Shown: in pieces, positions 1 through 12,179 of the stretch | How positions within the stretch are numbered: the first letter of the stretch is position 1 | Layout of the letters: each line of letters begins with the position of its first letter | Source of the DNA: Achatina immaculata | Taxonomy: Eukaryota; Mollusca; Gastropoda; Stylommatophora; Achatinidae | Direction of reading: 5' to 3' | Length of the DNA: 64,000 bases | Assembly: GCA_009760885.1 (NCBI GenBank) | Contig: CM019715.1 | Span: 20,946,503-21,010,502, forward strand | Translations under genes and position numbers: made by a program | The notes under the pieces: model-generated | The model's input: only the letters and a program-made list of their open reading frames with translations | What the model was told of the DNA's origin: nothing | Database searches by the model: none

Positions 1-1000
1 CATATGATCTTACTGTAGTGTAAAAAAATTATGATCAATATTGGTCATAAATAATGATTGTTAACAGCTTATTTTGAATAAGAAAAATCTTGTTCAAAAA
101 GAGTACTAAAGTAGATCAAAAGGTGATGTGGGAAGAGCATGATTAGTTAATTGCAGGTAAAAGTTGTGAACTGGATTTGAGGTGAGGGTTTATTACAAGA
201 AGGGGGTAACATTTCTGTGGGTGTAGCACTTCACTGAATGGACAGTAAACATCTAAATTTCATACTTTAGAATGCATTTCTATATTAGTTCATAGTTGCC
301 TGGTAAAATGTGCATGCTGAACTTGGAACACCTTTGGAAGGGCCAGTAACTTGTGATGCTTATTACCATTGCTGACTCACACAGGTTTTAGCTTGGTGTA
401 GCATGATGTATGTTTGGCTGGACATTCTTGGAATGCATGCAGTTCTCGTTACGTATATCTAAAGCTTACTGTATACATTTTATATCAGTGTCATACTGTT
501 TATCACCAAGGAATATGTGCTGGCTGCCTCAAAAATAATATTTGCATTACTAATACCTTGTTTAATTAGTGAGTATTATGACTTATAGATTAGATATATA
601 TTGGAACTTTGTTAATTATTGAGATATATATTGGTATGTTATTAATTTTGGATTGCATTCTTTATGAGCTTCAACCTGTTACATTTCATAACAGTAAGTA
701 ATGTAGACAGATTCATCTTGTATAATGTCAGGGCTCAGTGCTGAAGTTTTTAAAATGTCATAAGTGCTGTAGGCAGCTGTGATTGTCGGCACCAGCTTTT
801 TCACCAAGTACTTGAAAGTAGCGTTAACATATATGAATAATATAGTTGAGATTCAGAGGTACCAGCCAAAGTTTTTGTATCAAGACATTGTTTCCTATCC
901 ATTTTTAAAAGAGCAGAACATATTTTTATTGGTTGAATCAGCTTCACTTGATAAATTTATTTTCTTTAAAATTTTATATTTACAGTTTCCTTATATTTTG
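1..1000. other. AT-rich non-coding stretch
   Basis: I see no conserved open frame, tandem array or recognisable element here. It could be upstream or intronic sequence of profilin A, whose 5' untranslated exon should lie upstream of 2399 and was not identified. Confidence 0.4.
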
Positions 1001-1004
1001 ATTT

Positions 1005-2080
1005 GCACAACACCAGAAACTTTGGGAAATAATGGAAAAAATGGGATTTCCAACACATTTGATACAATTAACATCACTGCTGTATTTAGACCAACAAGCA
1101 GCAGTAAGAATAAATGGTGAAACAACAAGTTGGTTTGACATAAAACAAGGGGTCCGTCAGGGGTGCATATTGTCACCCTACTTATTTAACTTGTATACTG
1201 AAAATATAATGAGGAATGTTAGAGAAGATGTAGACAAAGAATATTACGATGCCATAACAGTTGGAGGTTATGAAATACCAGAGATTAGATATGCTGATGA
1301 CACAGTATTGCTGTCCACAACACAAGAAGGAATGGAAAAACTAATTATGTCAGTCCGCAAGAACAGCGAAGAGCAGAACCTCTATCTTAATGCAAAGAAA
1401 ACTAAAGTGATGACAACTGACAAAACAAACAAGGCAACTGAAATATGTATCAATGAGGAAAAACTGGAAGAAGTGGAGAGTTTTGAATATCTTGGATCAC
1501 TACTAACTAATAATGGAGATACACTGAGGGAAATTAAACGGAGGACATCTATTGCTCTTCAGAAAGTAAAACAAATAAAGAATCTGTGGAGAGGAGCAGA
1601 CAGAACCACAAAAATAAGATTTTTAAGGGCATGCATCTTTCCTATCGCAACATATGCCTGTGAGACCTGGACACTTAACAAAACAGCTGAGAAGCACATA
1701 AATGCCTTTGAATGTAAATGCTATAGAAGAGTTCTCCAGATATCGTGGACACAAAAAAGAACAAATATATCTATACTACAAGAGCTTAATATTGAAGAAG
1801 GCTGGCTAGTAAAGAGGATTAAAGAGAGAAAACTTAAATATTTTGGCCACATTAAACGTCATGATAATTTAGAGAAGACCGTATTGGAAGGATACATAAT
1901 GGGAAAAAGAAAAAGAGGAAGACCGAAACGAAGATGGCTGCAAGATATCGTTGATGATCTGGAAATGGATGCAGCAGCAGCAGGCCATCTTGCTCACAAC
2001 CGAGAGGCCTACAGGAGTGCTGTTTGGGAGGCAAAGTTCCGCAAGGGACATGCAAAGGAATGAATGAATGTGTGAACTTT
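1005..2080 (+). mobile_element. 5'-truncated RTE/BovB-like LINE (family A), reverse transcriptase part
   Basis: An open frame of 343 codons (1032-2063) covers the palm, thumb and C-terminal part of a non-LTR reverse transcriptase. Counted from the ATG at 1032, residues 40-45 read GVRQGC, the catalytic motif YADD is at 87-90, FEYLGS at 151-156 and the basic block GKRKRGRPKRRW at 291-302. The frame continues upstream of that ATG as KLWEI, so the ATG is internal and the endonuclease domain and first part of the RT are missing. The order of motifs and the end (FGHIKRHDNLEKT, then GKRKRGRP) is what I know from RTE/BovB elements. The 3' end runs into GAATGAATGAATG, the short tandem tail typical of RTE elements. 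The frame has no stop, so this copy is fairly young. It lies about 320 bp upstream of the profilin A coding exon, perhaps within that gene's 5' intron. Confidence 0.88.
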
Positions 2081-2388
2081 ACTGTGTATAATAAAATGTT
2101 TTTGACATACTTCTTGTATAGGAAAGTTTAAACACAGAATTGAAAGATCATGCTAATGCATGTCTAAGAAATCAGTGAAAGGAAAGGGGAGGGTTACACC
2201 TCATCAGTACACAATTAATGTAAGGTCTCTAGGCAGGAAATTTAGCTGTAAACAAAAGTACATCTCTGTAGATTTTCTGTGGCATAATTTTAAATATTGA
2301 AATATTTTGTGACAGAGTAATGCATTACTTTTATATCTTTAACTTTATTTGTATGTTCAACTAGAATAACTCGTTTTTCCTTAACATT

Positions 2389-2399
2389 TTCATTTCAGG
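2389..2399 (+). promoter_or_regulatory. 3' splice site before the profilin A coding exon
   Basis: A run of T-rich sequence (2371-2396) ends in TTTCAG at 2393-2398, and the profilin A exon begins at 2399, 51 bp before the ATG. This implies an intron in the 5' untranslated region. The donor exon was not located. Confidence 0.75.
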
Positions 2400-2449
2400 T
2401 GCCCATTTTGTATCAGGGAAGTTATTAGCGGTGTTAAGTCTGTTCCATC

Positions 2450-2839
2450 ATGAGTGCTTGGGATCCTTATGTTCAAAACATGAAGAGTGCAGGTCTCGGT
2501 TATGGTGGCATATTTGGCCAAGATGGAGCAGTATGGGCCCAGGCCCCGAATATGAAAGCAACTCAGCAGGAAGTGGCTGCTCTTGTCTCTGGGATTCAGT
2601 CGCAGAATTTCCCCAACGGCGTTCACATTGGTGGTGTGAGGTATACAGTAATTCGTGTTGACTGTGACTCGGTCACAGCCAAGTGCCGGGGTGCAGCCAA
2701 GGAGGAAGAGAAGTACCTGGTGCATGCAGCTCTGGGAAAAACCTGCATTATAATTGGCGGGATGTGCGGCCCTTCTGAGCGTGATACAATAAAGATAGTA
2801 GAGGATATCCGAGACTATCTGCATAAGAATAACCTCTAA
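2450..2839 (+). CDS. PFN: profilin A, complete 129-residue coding sequence in one exon
   Basis: Profilin binds monomeric actin, poly-proline proteins and phosphoinositides in the cytosol and feeds ATP-actin to formins and Ena/VASP. The start MSAWDPYVQNM carries the conserved Trp and Tyr of the N-terminal helix (W4, Y7) that form the poly-proline pocket. GGIFGQDGAVWAQ follows as the typical first beta-hairpin, GGVRYTVIR as the central strands and IVEDIRDYL as the C-terminal helix. The length of 129 residues is close to animal and plant profilins (about 125-140). The ATG at 2450 is the first in frame after a strong pyrimidine-rich 3' splice site (AG at 2397-2398), so the exon starts at 2399 and at least one 5' non-coding exon lies upstream. 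No intron interrupts the coding sequence, unlike profilin B downstream. The stop is TAA at 2837-2839. A processed origin is possible but not shown. Confidence 0.95.
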   Translation: MSAWDPYVQNMKSAGLGYGGIFGQDGAVWAQAPNMKATQQEVAALVSGIQSQNFPNGVHIGGVRYTVIRVDCDSVTAKCRGAAKEEEKYLVHAALGKTCIIIGGMCGPSERDTIKIVEDIRDYLHKNNL

Positions 2840-3081
2840 TGCATGAAGTCAGGCATGAAGGTGTAATCAAAAGAAGAAAAATTTGCATATATAGAACAAT
2901 TTTTATTCTGCAATGTACTCTGTCACATTGGTTTAAGTATTTTATAATGTTGTGTTATGAGTTGTATCACCTCTGTATGTGTCCAAAATATGGTAAGTTT
3001 ATGCATTTTTCTAGGACAATCAGAGAGAAATATTTTCTGATAAGAAAAAATTGCACAAACAATGGTGTAGACATAGAGGAC

Positions 3082-3109
3082 AATAAAGTTAATGATGCTT
3101 TAGAATAAA
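3082..3109 (+). promoter_or_regulatory. polyadenylation signals of profilin A
   Basis: Two AATAAA hexamers, at 3082-3087 and 3104-3109, lie 243 and 265 bp after the profilin A stop codon. They are followed by T/G-rich sequence, as expected of a cleavage site. They predict a 3' untranslated region of about 290 bases. Confidence 0.65.
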
Positions 3110-4200
3110 TCTTGTTTAACACTACTTGAATGTGTGTTTCTACAATGGGAGTTAACTTTTGTTTGATTGAAAGCAACCATTTGAATTGATTATGTGATAT
3201 ACTCCCTGTCTTGTACACCAGAAGCTGATGATAGAAAACGGTGACAGAAATTGAACATTAGAGAATATAAGGCAAACTGCAAGTGTATCTAAAAAAAAAA
3301 CAACTTTTGTTCTGTTTTGTTATGTGAAAGAAAGGTCTTATTTTATGTGTCTTTCTTTAGAATTTCATCAGACACATTCCCAATTCATTCCTACATACAA
3401 ACCTTTGGTTGTCTGTTCATGTGTTGCTGTCATATCTTTATGATGGTATGCCATTTCCTTCCTGGTAAAATATCCGAAGGTGCCAGTGTGTCAGAATGTA
3501 ATTAATGAATCATGTTCTGTCAGTGACATGACTCGTGAGTAAATGTTAGTTATTCAGTCTTGTTAGGGTATTAAGTCAGCTTTTGTGGGCATTAGACTAT
3601 GACACAATGCATGAATATGTTTTATACATTAACAGATTTTTAGTTTGGAAATGTTAGTTTAAAAAATTACGTTTTAATAAATTTGGCTTGTACTTGGATT
3701 TTACTTCATGGACCTTCAATGTACTAGATCTTGCTATTCTTCATTTTCCAGACAGTGAAAGGTATGGCAGTCTTTTTTTTTTTTACATAAATATTCAAGA
3801 AAAATGATGTTAATGAAGAGATCTATTGGTAGCAACTGTTTTACATTCTTCTGCCAGGGCAGTCTGGTAACTTGGTTTGTATTTTCTTCTCCTCCTCTGT
3901 TTCAGTGTTCACGGAAAAGATTGCAGCCTGTGGTCACTCTTTGTCTTGTCACACCTAAAAATTACCTAGCTTAACAGTCACTGATCTGCTGTGAACAGTT
4001 TTGAGTTTCTCAAGACTGAACGTTTCATTATAGGTTTAAACTGTTCTTAATAACAGCTGATAGCTTTGTTGATATTGGCAGGTGACATGACAGCACCATT
4101 ACAGTATATCACAGGTTCAGAATCAGACTGGCGTCATTACATTCAGGACAGCCCCATATATACTCAGCCACATGCCGCAGCATCCATCCAAGAGTATGTT
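3110..4200. other. non-coding stretch after profilin A
   Basis: AT-rich single-copy sequence with several poly-A and poly-T runs. I see no coding exon and no recognised element. The missing first coding exon of profilin B was searched for here and further down (M-x-W-x-x-Y pattern) without success. Confidence 0.35.
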
Positions 4201-4204
4201 TGCT

Positions 4205-4690
4205 AGTAGTTCCCATCAGGTGTTGATTGTTTACAATGCATTTTCTGCCACATGGTTCAGATTTCCAGGCTGTGCCACAGGGTTCTGGATCCTTAAGTCA
4301 CCACATCAAGCATATAAATGGAAACTGAGGCCGTGTTGGCAGCAATAGAGTGACTAGCTGCACATGATGTAGTTCATGGTGCCATTGTGTCAGATTCAGA
4401 GTATGCTTCATAAGATTGAGAAAAGAAGTGCTGTGAAAAGAATTGGTTCATCTGTCATAGTCAGGCGTGACAAGCCTAACGTGGATTCATTGTCCAGGAC
4501 ATGCAGGAGTACGTGGCATTGAAGTGGTAGACAGACTTGCTGGATGAGCTAAAATAAATGGCAGGCTGAGGATAGACAAGAGTGACATTGCTAAAGTTGT
4601 AGTGGGAAAAAACTGGGAAAATGAAGAGCAGGAGTGGAAGAACAATGTGGTTGTGGAGATTGCTGGAGCTAGGACAGATTAAAGGTGTTT
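4205..4690 (+). mobile_element. LINE fragment with RNase H domain (family E), degraded
   Basis: Broken translations match the RNase H domain at the C-terminus of I/Jockey-type LINEs. In order one sees the TE-V-AA-E-L region, a DS-SM region and the block ending ENEEQEW. The same series of blocks recurs at 42.9-43.4 kb in a better copy. Stops and frameshifts are frequent, so this is an old 5'-truncated remnant. Confidence 0.7.
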
Positions 4691-5199
4691 TCATTACTTG
4701 AAAACTTTAACAGTTTATTGTGTTTTAGAACTTGCAGAACAATGAAGATTCATTTCAGCAGTATCTGTACCTAGCACCTGTAACAGAGAAAGTATTCCTT
4801 TCATCATACAGATGCAAAGTTGAAGGGGACATAATTTCATGAGAACAGCCACCAATACACTAATGTTGAGGTGCATGTCTAGAGAAGCAGCACAATATTC
4901 AGTGTAGTGAAAAGAAAAAAAAAACTTAACAGGGCTTATTCAGAGAAATGCACATCCTGAAATTAGTAATGGATTACAGAAGAAAACGTGTTTAACATGG
5001 GCAGTGGTATAAAAGACACCCCAGTTTGACAGTGCGTGGGTTATAGTAATTCAGAAATGGTGATGAGAAGTATAGGTGGAGAGATTTTCTCATTTATGCT
5101 ACTCTGAGATGTCTCTTCTATGTATCCCTTGGTATTGCTATGGTCTAGTGCATGCCAGATATCAGTGACCAGTTGTCTTTTTTTTTTTTTTTTTTATAA

Positions 5200-5480
5200 A
5201 TGTTTGTTATTCTTACATCTTGCATCCTTCCCTTGCTGTTAAACATCACATAGCATGGTAGTTTACCAAGTTTTCATGTTCTCAGCGAGTCTTTCAACTT
5301 CATCAAGGGATGTTATGCCCACTAAACTGGCTTCTCTTAACAATGTCTTCTTTAGAGTAACATGGTTGACCTCTTTTTCTTCGGCTTGTTGTGCTCGACT
5401 TGATAGCTTGTTTTGGGATTCTCTGATTGTAATATACATCCTTGTTTCACACCTGTTTAAATCTGAAACCATTTGCTCAT
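5200..5480 (-). mobile_element. LINE family B 3' fragment, internally deleted
   Basis: On the minus strand the translation contains LKKTLLREASLVGITSLDEV, the C-terminal block shared with copies at 7.7, 21.2, 23.6 and 47.6 kb. It is joined directly to more upstream RT sequence, so an internal part is missing. No intact frame. Confidence 0.75.
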
Positions 5481-5499
5481 TTCTTCTGTCTTGGCTGCA

Positions 5500-7670
5500 C
5501 AAACATGTTATTACTCTAGGTGCAGTCACAGAAAGGTGATTTCCAAGTGACATGAAAGTAACATTTAACATATTGTTTGCGTGTAAAAGCATGGATTATG
5601 AGAGATGGCTGGGTCTTTACTTAATTGTTCTTAAAGTTTTTATGGCTATTGTTTTAGTAAGCCATGTTAATCAGTTAATGTGTATCCAAACCTGCAGAAT
5701 CTTTACTTATATGATAGCAAGTTTGTCAGATTTTTCTGCGGGAAAAAAAATACACATTTATGCAACCTTGACATTGGCTTGTTCATTTTTATGTCAATAA
5801 ATGCAAAACTAGTGTGTGGAAAACAAAACTGCTGTTTACAATGATGTATTATCAGTACAAAAATTATCTCTGAGTTGTTTCATCAGATACTTTCTTCAAC
5901 TTACTTTCTGGACTTCAGATACAAACCAAACTCTACATGAACTAAGTTAATGTGTTTTTGACATTGTCATTCAGATATATGATCTAGGAATTTCCACATT
6001 GTACTTTCAATAAATTTGAAACCCAGGTTGAGTAAAATGACATCATCTGAAGATCCATCTTGCTTACAGACCACTGGGAGGTTGTGATCATGAAAGGTCA
6101 CCCATCTTAGAGCATTAGATTATTGTAATGCTTGTTTTTGGGGTGGGGTGTGTGCAGATGTTTCAGTCTGTCAGGATGTCTGAAAATAAGACAGATTTGT
6201 TCATCCTAACTGTAAGGGAATTGAGACCAAAAGGGTTAACATTGTGCTTCCTTATATTCAATGCAGTAAGCACATATTTGGTAGGAAGTAGACGGTCTGC
6301 AGGGAATTTCCAAATTTTCAGAGATGGAAAGTACAAGGAAAAAAAACTTTTTAAAAACCAGCTTTGTACTTGCTTATGCTGTAAAGTACTTTGTGGTTAT
6401 ATGTTGGTCGGTTATCAAGGTCTTCTGAACAATAAATCCTGACAAAGCATCAGTCTTAACTCTCTTGTGCTGAGTAGTTGTCTGTTGCAAAGCATTGGAC
6501 GCTTTTAAACTAATAAAGGTATGTATTTATTTTTTTAAAAAGTCCATTGATCTATATATCTTTGTCAGCATGTTAAAGATCAGTAGAGTTTGTGCATGTT
6601 CAATTTAACATAAGAGAACTTGGACCAGAAAGCATAATATTAGCAGTGCAATGATAATGAACTGCCTTCTCAAACAAAGATTATAAGAGAACTATTACCT
6701 TCATGCTCCAGTCAACATAGTTGTAAAAAAAAAAAAAAAGATACTATGCACACTTATGTTAGGCAAATTGACCTATGTTGCAGGGCACATGTAAGTGGCC
6801 TGTACAGTTTGCTTTCAGTACATTGTTTATAGCAGTGTAATAATGACTTCTTTGTGGAATGTAGAATTGTGGAGATAAAGAAAAATAGATGAGTTTAAAT
6901 GACAGCAGGCTGTGGAGGATTTGTTTTCATTTCCTAGAAGTTACCCAGGAATTGGGCTTTATCGGCAAAGTCCACAGACTTGGAGAAACTTGTTGATCTT
7001 TATTCAGTCTTAAGGAATGATCAACCCTTTAAATTGAAGTAACACTTGGAATTGAGCTGCCTGATAATGACGTTACTCATAACAGTCACCTGACCTTTAT
7101 TCCTGCCTTGATAAAATGACTGATCTTTGTCCTGTAAATTTGTGCTGGCTGATATACAGTGCTGTTGTTAGTGTTGCAGTGATTTGCATCATCCAAGACC
7201 GCTAGATAAATAGAACAAGTGTCTTCATGTAATTGGCCTACACATTTAGAGAGGGAGAAAACTTAAACATACAGAGGTGCTAAGAATTCTCAACACTTCA
7301 GTACCATTACATGCATCAGATGGCTGTTTAGTGTTTTACAGAAGGTAGCATTTGTTCTCCCTATAACTGAACGTTATTGCTGTTGTAGCCATGTCACATT
7401 GCTGGTGATTTGTTTGTTTTTTGTTGTTGTTAATATTACATCTCGTTACCTCATATGCCACATCTTTGGTGTCGGCAAGATTTAGCTACTGCTGTGGTGA
7501 GTTCATTTGCCGTTAAAATGTATTTCTGTATGCCGATGACAGTGTTTTGTGTGTTGTCATAGCACATGCCCAGGTGTTTCTAGATTGTAGCTTCACCAGT
7601 CATTTCTTTTGATTATGTGAGATGTATGAGACATAGTTTCCTTTATTATGTTGTTTAGGAAATGCTTCCC
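5500..7670. other. non-coding stretch, presumed upstream or first-intron sequence of profilin B
   Basis: AT-rich sequence with homopolymer runs. One open frame (6128-6442, 104 codons) has no family resemblance that I recognise. No tandem array. Confidence 0.35.
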
Positions 7671-7684
7671 TTTATTACATTGTT

Positions 7685-8702
7685 TAGGAAATCTTACATC
7701 TTACATCCTTCCTGTGCCATTGAATGCCGCTTAGGGCTCGCATAGTTTTCTGCCAAGTTTTCCTGTTCTCGGCGAGTCTTTCAACTTCATCAAGGGATGT
7801 TATTCCCACTAAACTGGCTTCTCTTAACAGTGTCCTCTTTAGAGTTTCACGTGGTCGACCTCTTTTTCTTCCGCCTATTGTGTTCCACTTGATAGTGGCC
7901 ACGACCACAAAATGCTGAAGTCAGAAACACTGGACCAGTGCAGTCTAAATAGGCAACCACCTATCACCCGACTTGGATATATGCGTATCCTAATCACGCG
8001 GAGGTTTTCCAGTGAGAAAGTCCAACGCTGGACTGGATGGGCAACCAATTCACCTGGTGGGGATATCTTATCTTATATCCTTCATGTGCCGTTAAACATC
8101 ACATAGGGCTTGCAAGGTAGTTCATCAGTTTTTCCTGTCTTCGGCGAGCCTTTCAACCTCATCAAGGGATTTTATGCTTGTTTATTTGACTCTCTTAACA
8201 ATGTCCTCTTTAGAGTTTCACGTGGTGTGCCTCTTTTTCTTGGGCCTGTTGTGTTCCACTTAATAGCTTGTTCTGGGATTCTCTGATTGTTTCTTCTTAT
8301 CATGTGACCAACATATGTCTATCTTCTTTTCCTGATCACTTATGAGATTGGTTGTTTAGTCATCTGTCTTATCTGCATTGTTCTTGAATTTGTTCCACTT
8401 GATGCCGAGTATTTTCCTTAGGCATTTGTTTTCAAAAGAGTCTAATTTCTTGTCTATTTCTTTAGCTGATTTCCAGCTTTCACATGCATAAATGAGGGTG
8501 GATAATACATTTGAATTGACTAATCTTAACTTGGTTTTTGTGCTTATAACTTTAGAATTCCATATGTTCTCAAGATTTTTGAAGGACAATGCTGCTTTTG
8601 ACATTTCTAATTCTGACTTCCTTCCTGGTGTCACTATCCTGGTCTGTGTAGCTTCCAAGGTATGCAATTGGTTTACATCTTCAGCAACTTTTGTTATGCA
8701 TT
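7685..8702 (-). mobile_element. LINE family B fragments ending next to profilin B exon 2
   Basis: Two minus-strand pieces of the same LINE family lie in a row. The piece at 7685-7905 encodes the extreme C-terminus (GRKRGRPRETLKRTLLREAS). The piece at 8060-8702 repeats that C-terminus and continues upstream through the thumb region (STLIYACESWKSAKEIDKKL; SFENKCLRKILGIKWNKF). About 150 bp of unrelated sequence separates them. By comparison with the copy at 26.6 kb, similarity continues to about 8702, that is to within about 30 bp of the likely profilin B exon 2. Confidence 0.8.
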
Positions 8703-8732
8703 TGGGGCCGATGAGGGTAAGGGTAAATGCAG

Positions 8733-8880
8733 TTATGTTGCGATCTATGGCAAGGAACCAGTCTGTGTATGGGCAGAGTCATCAGACAAATCAAACTTCC
8801 CCATAACAGCTGATGAAGTTGACAATGTTGTAAAATTCATCCATAACAAGGACCCGGTAGTCTATGGTACAGGAGTCTCG
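8733..8880 (+). CDS. PFN: profilin B, coding exon 2 (internal)
   Basis: The exon encodes 49 residues (YVAIYGKEPVCVWAE at the start, NKDPVVYGTGVS at the end). This aligns with the first beta-hairpin and second helix of profilin; compare GGIFGQDGAVWAQ in profilin A. It ends in phase 0 at TCG followed by the donor GTTAGT at 8881. The start is placed after AG at 8731-8732. An alternative 3' splice site at 8683-8684 in the same phase would add 16 residues, but these overlap LINE-like sequence. With exons 3 and 4 it gives 118 residues; a first exon of about 20 residues with the N-terminal W/Y helix is missing and would bring the protein to normal profilin length. The gene is a diverged paralogue of profilin A, not a repeat of it. 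Confidence 0.88.
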
Positions 8881-9829
8881 GTTAGTACGTTCATTGTTTT
8901 CTGATGAGAGTTAGTTCTTACACAGGTGCTAGTTCATAGGTCTTCATGGAACTGCTGATGGAGTAGAAGGTTTGATAATCTCAAGATTAAGCAGAGGAAT
9001 CAGTTTGGGAGTTGTTTGAAGTCCCAAAGTGAACCAGAAGAAGAAGATGGAAATCAGACACTGAGGTCTTTGTCTCAGTCGCCATGGATAGCATACATTG
9101 AGCCCTTTTTTTTTTTTTTTCAGCTAAACCAAGGGAGTCCATGATTTAGATTACCATAAGAAGTAGTGTGGGTCAGTTATGGTTCATCTTCCTGCACTAC
9201 ATTATTTGTTCTGGTATAAACTAGGAAAAAAGTAGAAACAGCTTTATTACTTAATGATTACAAAGTTGTGACGTTTCGGCGTGAGCCTTAATCATACAAA
9301 CCACGCAGGATGAAGAATTAGAAAGTAGATAAAGTATAGATTCACTTGAATCTTGTGTTAAAAAAATGAATAAATAAAATGAATGGAGCACTTAGCTATA
9401 ACTAGAAAGAATACGTAGCTTTTCCGACACTCTTTCAGAAATGCACCCATGCAAAATCTACTTTCCTAGTTTGTACATTTTGGTATCACAGCTTTACTGT
9501 AGTGCTTCGTGTATAGTTGTATACTTATACACTAATTATTGTGTTATTTGTTCTGGTGAGTTGCAAAGAATTATGGACTTTGAATTGGGATGTTCAAATC
9601 TGATAGTCTTAGCAACTGAAGTTATAGTGAAAATATTATAATAAAGCCATCAGATCTGATGAAATTCCATGCTGCCTGTAAGTATCCTTTGAACCTTCTT
9701 TCCTTTTCAGGAAGTTCACAACCCTCTAGCCCAGTAGGTTAACCTGTAATAACACAAAATCCAAGAGTAGTGCAAGAGCATAGAATAGGATCTCAGATAC
9801 ACGTATGACCTAGGAGGCCAAATCGGTGA

Positions 9830-10190
9830 TAAAGATGACATTCAAGAATAAATGGGTGAAAGAACACCATGGCCACCAGAAACATGATGCCTGCTACAGA
9901 CTCAATAGGAAGGAGCAAGTAATCATGTTTTTTTGGCTTTGAACCAGTCACAGCAGACTAAGGTATCACCTTTTCAACAGGTTCAATATTGGCCTGACCA
10001 ACATATGCAAATGTGGCATTGGTAGAATGACAACAGAACATATTCTGTAGGAGTGGCCAACATATAAGGTGCTGAGAAAACAGATGTGGTCCCTATGACA
10101 GTTTCCAGATGTGGCCATGGAGATGTACACCAGTTCCAGCTGACCACCAGTTACTTCCAAAGTATACAAGTTGGCATCTGGGAATGATCA
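9830..10190 (+). mobile_element. LINE C-terminal fragment (family H) in profilin B intron 2
   Basis: Broken translations contain RYHLFNRFNIGLTNICKCG and TTEHIL followed by WPTYKVLR. This resembles the C-terminal zinc-knuckle segment (C-x-C ... EHIL-x-CP-Y) of many invertebrate LINEs. It carries stops and a changed Cys, so it is an old remnant. Confidence 0.65.
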
Positions 10191-10889
10191 AAAAAGAGTA
10201 GGATCTTTAGCAGCTTTATTTTTCTGGCTGACAACGCATTATGATCTGCTTGGCATAGTGTTGTTCTGGAGTGGATATCTGTGTCAGTGATATAAGGCTT
10301 CAGTTGCTAGTTATGTAAAGCAGTTTCTCACAACCACTCATACCCTAATTAAATTTGACTGCTTCCATGTACTGTAGAGTACTGTGACTAATAATTTACA
10401 TGCAGAAACAAATTTTAAAAATGTTTACATTGTGGACAAAGGATGCTGATTGGCTGAAATTTTTGTTCTTGTTTTTCACTTATATGAACTGTATTAGATT
10501 GTTTTGGTTTTTTTTTTGTTGTTGTTTTTTTTTTTTTTGGCCTTGGGTTAAGGATGTGTTGAGATGTTTTACCTGATTATGTTCAGCTTTGTTGCTAAAC
10601 TGCCACGACCTTGCCTCAGGACTTCATGAGAACCTTGGGAAAAAAAAAGTTAAAAGATGTTATTGGTCTTGTTCAGATATTGATTTGAAACTGGCAAGCA
10701 AAAGAATGTGCAGGGGAAGGGATGTGGTATGGTTTGGAACTGCAAGCATAAATAATGAGTGGAAACTGAAGGATGTGCTATAAACTGGGATGGAATTTCA
10801 TGACCTTTAAACTTAAAAAAAAAAAAAAAAGCAATTTGAGATTTGTTGGTGATAGTTGTTGATGTTTATTTATTTTTATTTTGGACCAG

Positions 10890-10992
10890 TGTGCAAAGAG
10901 AAATTTTGCCATTCTTGTGTTGGATGATGATATTCTTATTTGCCAAGGCAAGGGAGACAGCAAAGATGTTAGTCTGGTTTTTGCTCTCACAA
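10890..10992 (+). CDS. PFN: profilin B, coding exon 3
   Basis: This 103-base exon lies between the acceptor TTTTGGACCAG (ending 10889) and the donor GTAAGT at 10993. It continues the frame of exon 2 in phase 0 and encodes CAKRNFAILVLDDDILICQG, then KGDSKDVSLVFALT, ending with one base of the next codon. The pattern of two strands around an acidic turn, then a G-K-G loop, is that of profilin residues 70-105. The exon joins precisely to exon 4 in phase 1. Confidence 0.9.
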
Positions 10993-11029
10993 GTAAGTTG
11001 TGGAACATTCATTTTACAGTGCATTCTTA

Positions 11030-11948
11030 CGTTTAGCAGGAAATGAGTGTAGCATTGTTATATTTAGTGGAAATTGAGTTTAGCATTGTTATGTTTAGTG
11101 GGAATTGGGTGTAGCATTGTTATGTTTAGTGGGAATTGAGTGTAGTATTGTTATGTTTAGTGAGAATTGAGTGTAGCATTGTTATGTTTAGTGGGAACTG
11201 AGTGTAGCATTGTTATGTTTAGTGGAAATTGAGTGTAGCATTGTTATGTTTAGTGGGAATTGAGTGTAGCAGTGTTATGTTTAGTGGGAATTGAGTGTAG
11301 CACTGTTATGTTTAGTGGAAATTGAGTGTAGCATTGTTATGTTTAGTGGAAGTTGAGTGTAGCATTGTTATGTTTAGTGGGAACTGAGTGTAGCATTGTT
11401 ATGTTTAGTGGGAATTGAGTGTAGCATTGTTATGTTTAGTGGGAATTGAGTGTAGTATTGTTATGTTTAGTGGGAATTGAGTGTAGTATTGTTATGTTTA
11501 GTGAGAATTGAGTGTAGCAATGTTATGTTTAATGGGAATTGAGTGTAGCATTGTTATGTGTAGTGGGAATTGAGTGTAGCATTGTTATGTTTAGTGGGAA
11601 TTGAGTGTAGCATTGTTATGTTTAGTGGGAATTGAGTGTAGCATTGTTATGTTTAGTGGGAATTGAGTGTAGCATTGTTATGTTTAGTGGAACATGAGTG
11701 TAGCATTGTTATGTTTAGTGGGACATGAGTGTAATATTGTTATGTTTAGTGGGAATTGAGTATAGCATTGTTATGTTTAGTGGGACAGTGTAGCATTGTT
11801 ATGTTTAGTGGGAATTGAGTGTAGTATTGATATGTTTAGTGGAACATGAGTGTAGCATTGTTATGTTTAGTGGGAATTGAGTGTAGTATTGTTATGTTTA
11901 GTGAGAATTGACTGTAGTATTGTTATGTTTAGTGAGAATTGAGTGTAA
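11030..11948 (+). repeat. 31-bp minisatellite, about 29 copies
   Basis: The unit contains GAATTGAGTGTAGCATTG then TTATGTTTAGTGG. Copies differ by a few substitutions and a few small deletions. The array begins about 40 bp after the donor site of profilin B exon 3 and fills about a third of that intron. Confidence 0.95.
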
Positions 11949-12179
11949 CCATGAATGAGATACAACTCCTGCTGTGAAATTTGAATAAAAGTTTAAGTAA
12001 ATAAAACAGGAAAATGAAATGAGAAGGGAAAAGTTTTTGGGAAAACTCTTACATAAATCACAGTAAAAAAATGTCACCCTTCCATAAAAAAAACAACAAA
12101 CGTCATTTCTTGGGACATCTTGTTCATTTGGGTTGAGTGTTATGCAGTGGAAGCATTAGATATGTGGTGATTTACAGTT

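Noticed and set aside
6178..6215. First coding exon of profilin B (ATG TCT GAA ... then GTAAG)
   Set aside because: It lacks the Trp and Tyr of the profilin N-terminal helix, and its splice phase (0) does not fit exon 2 (which needs two bases of a codon).
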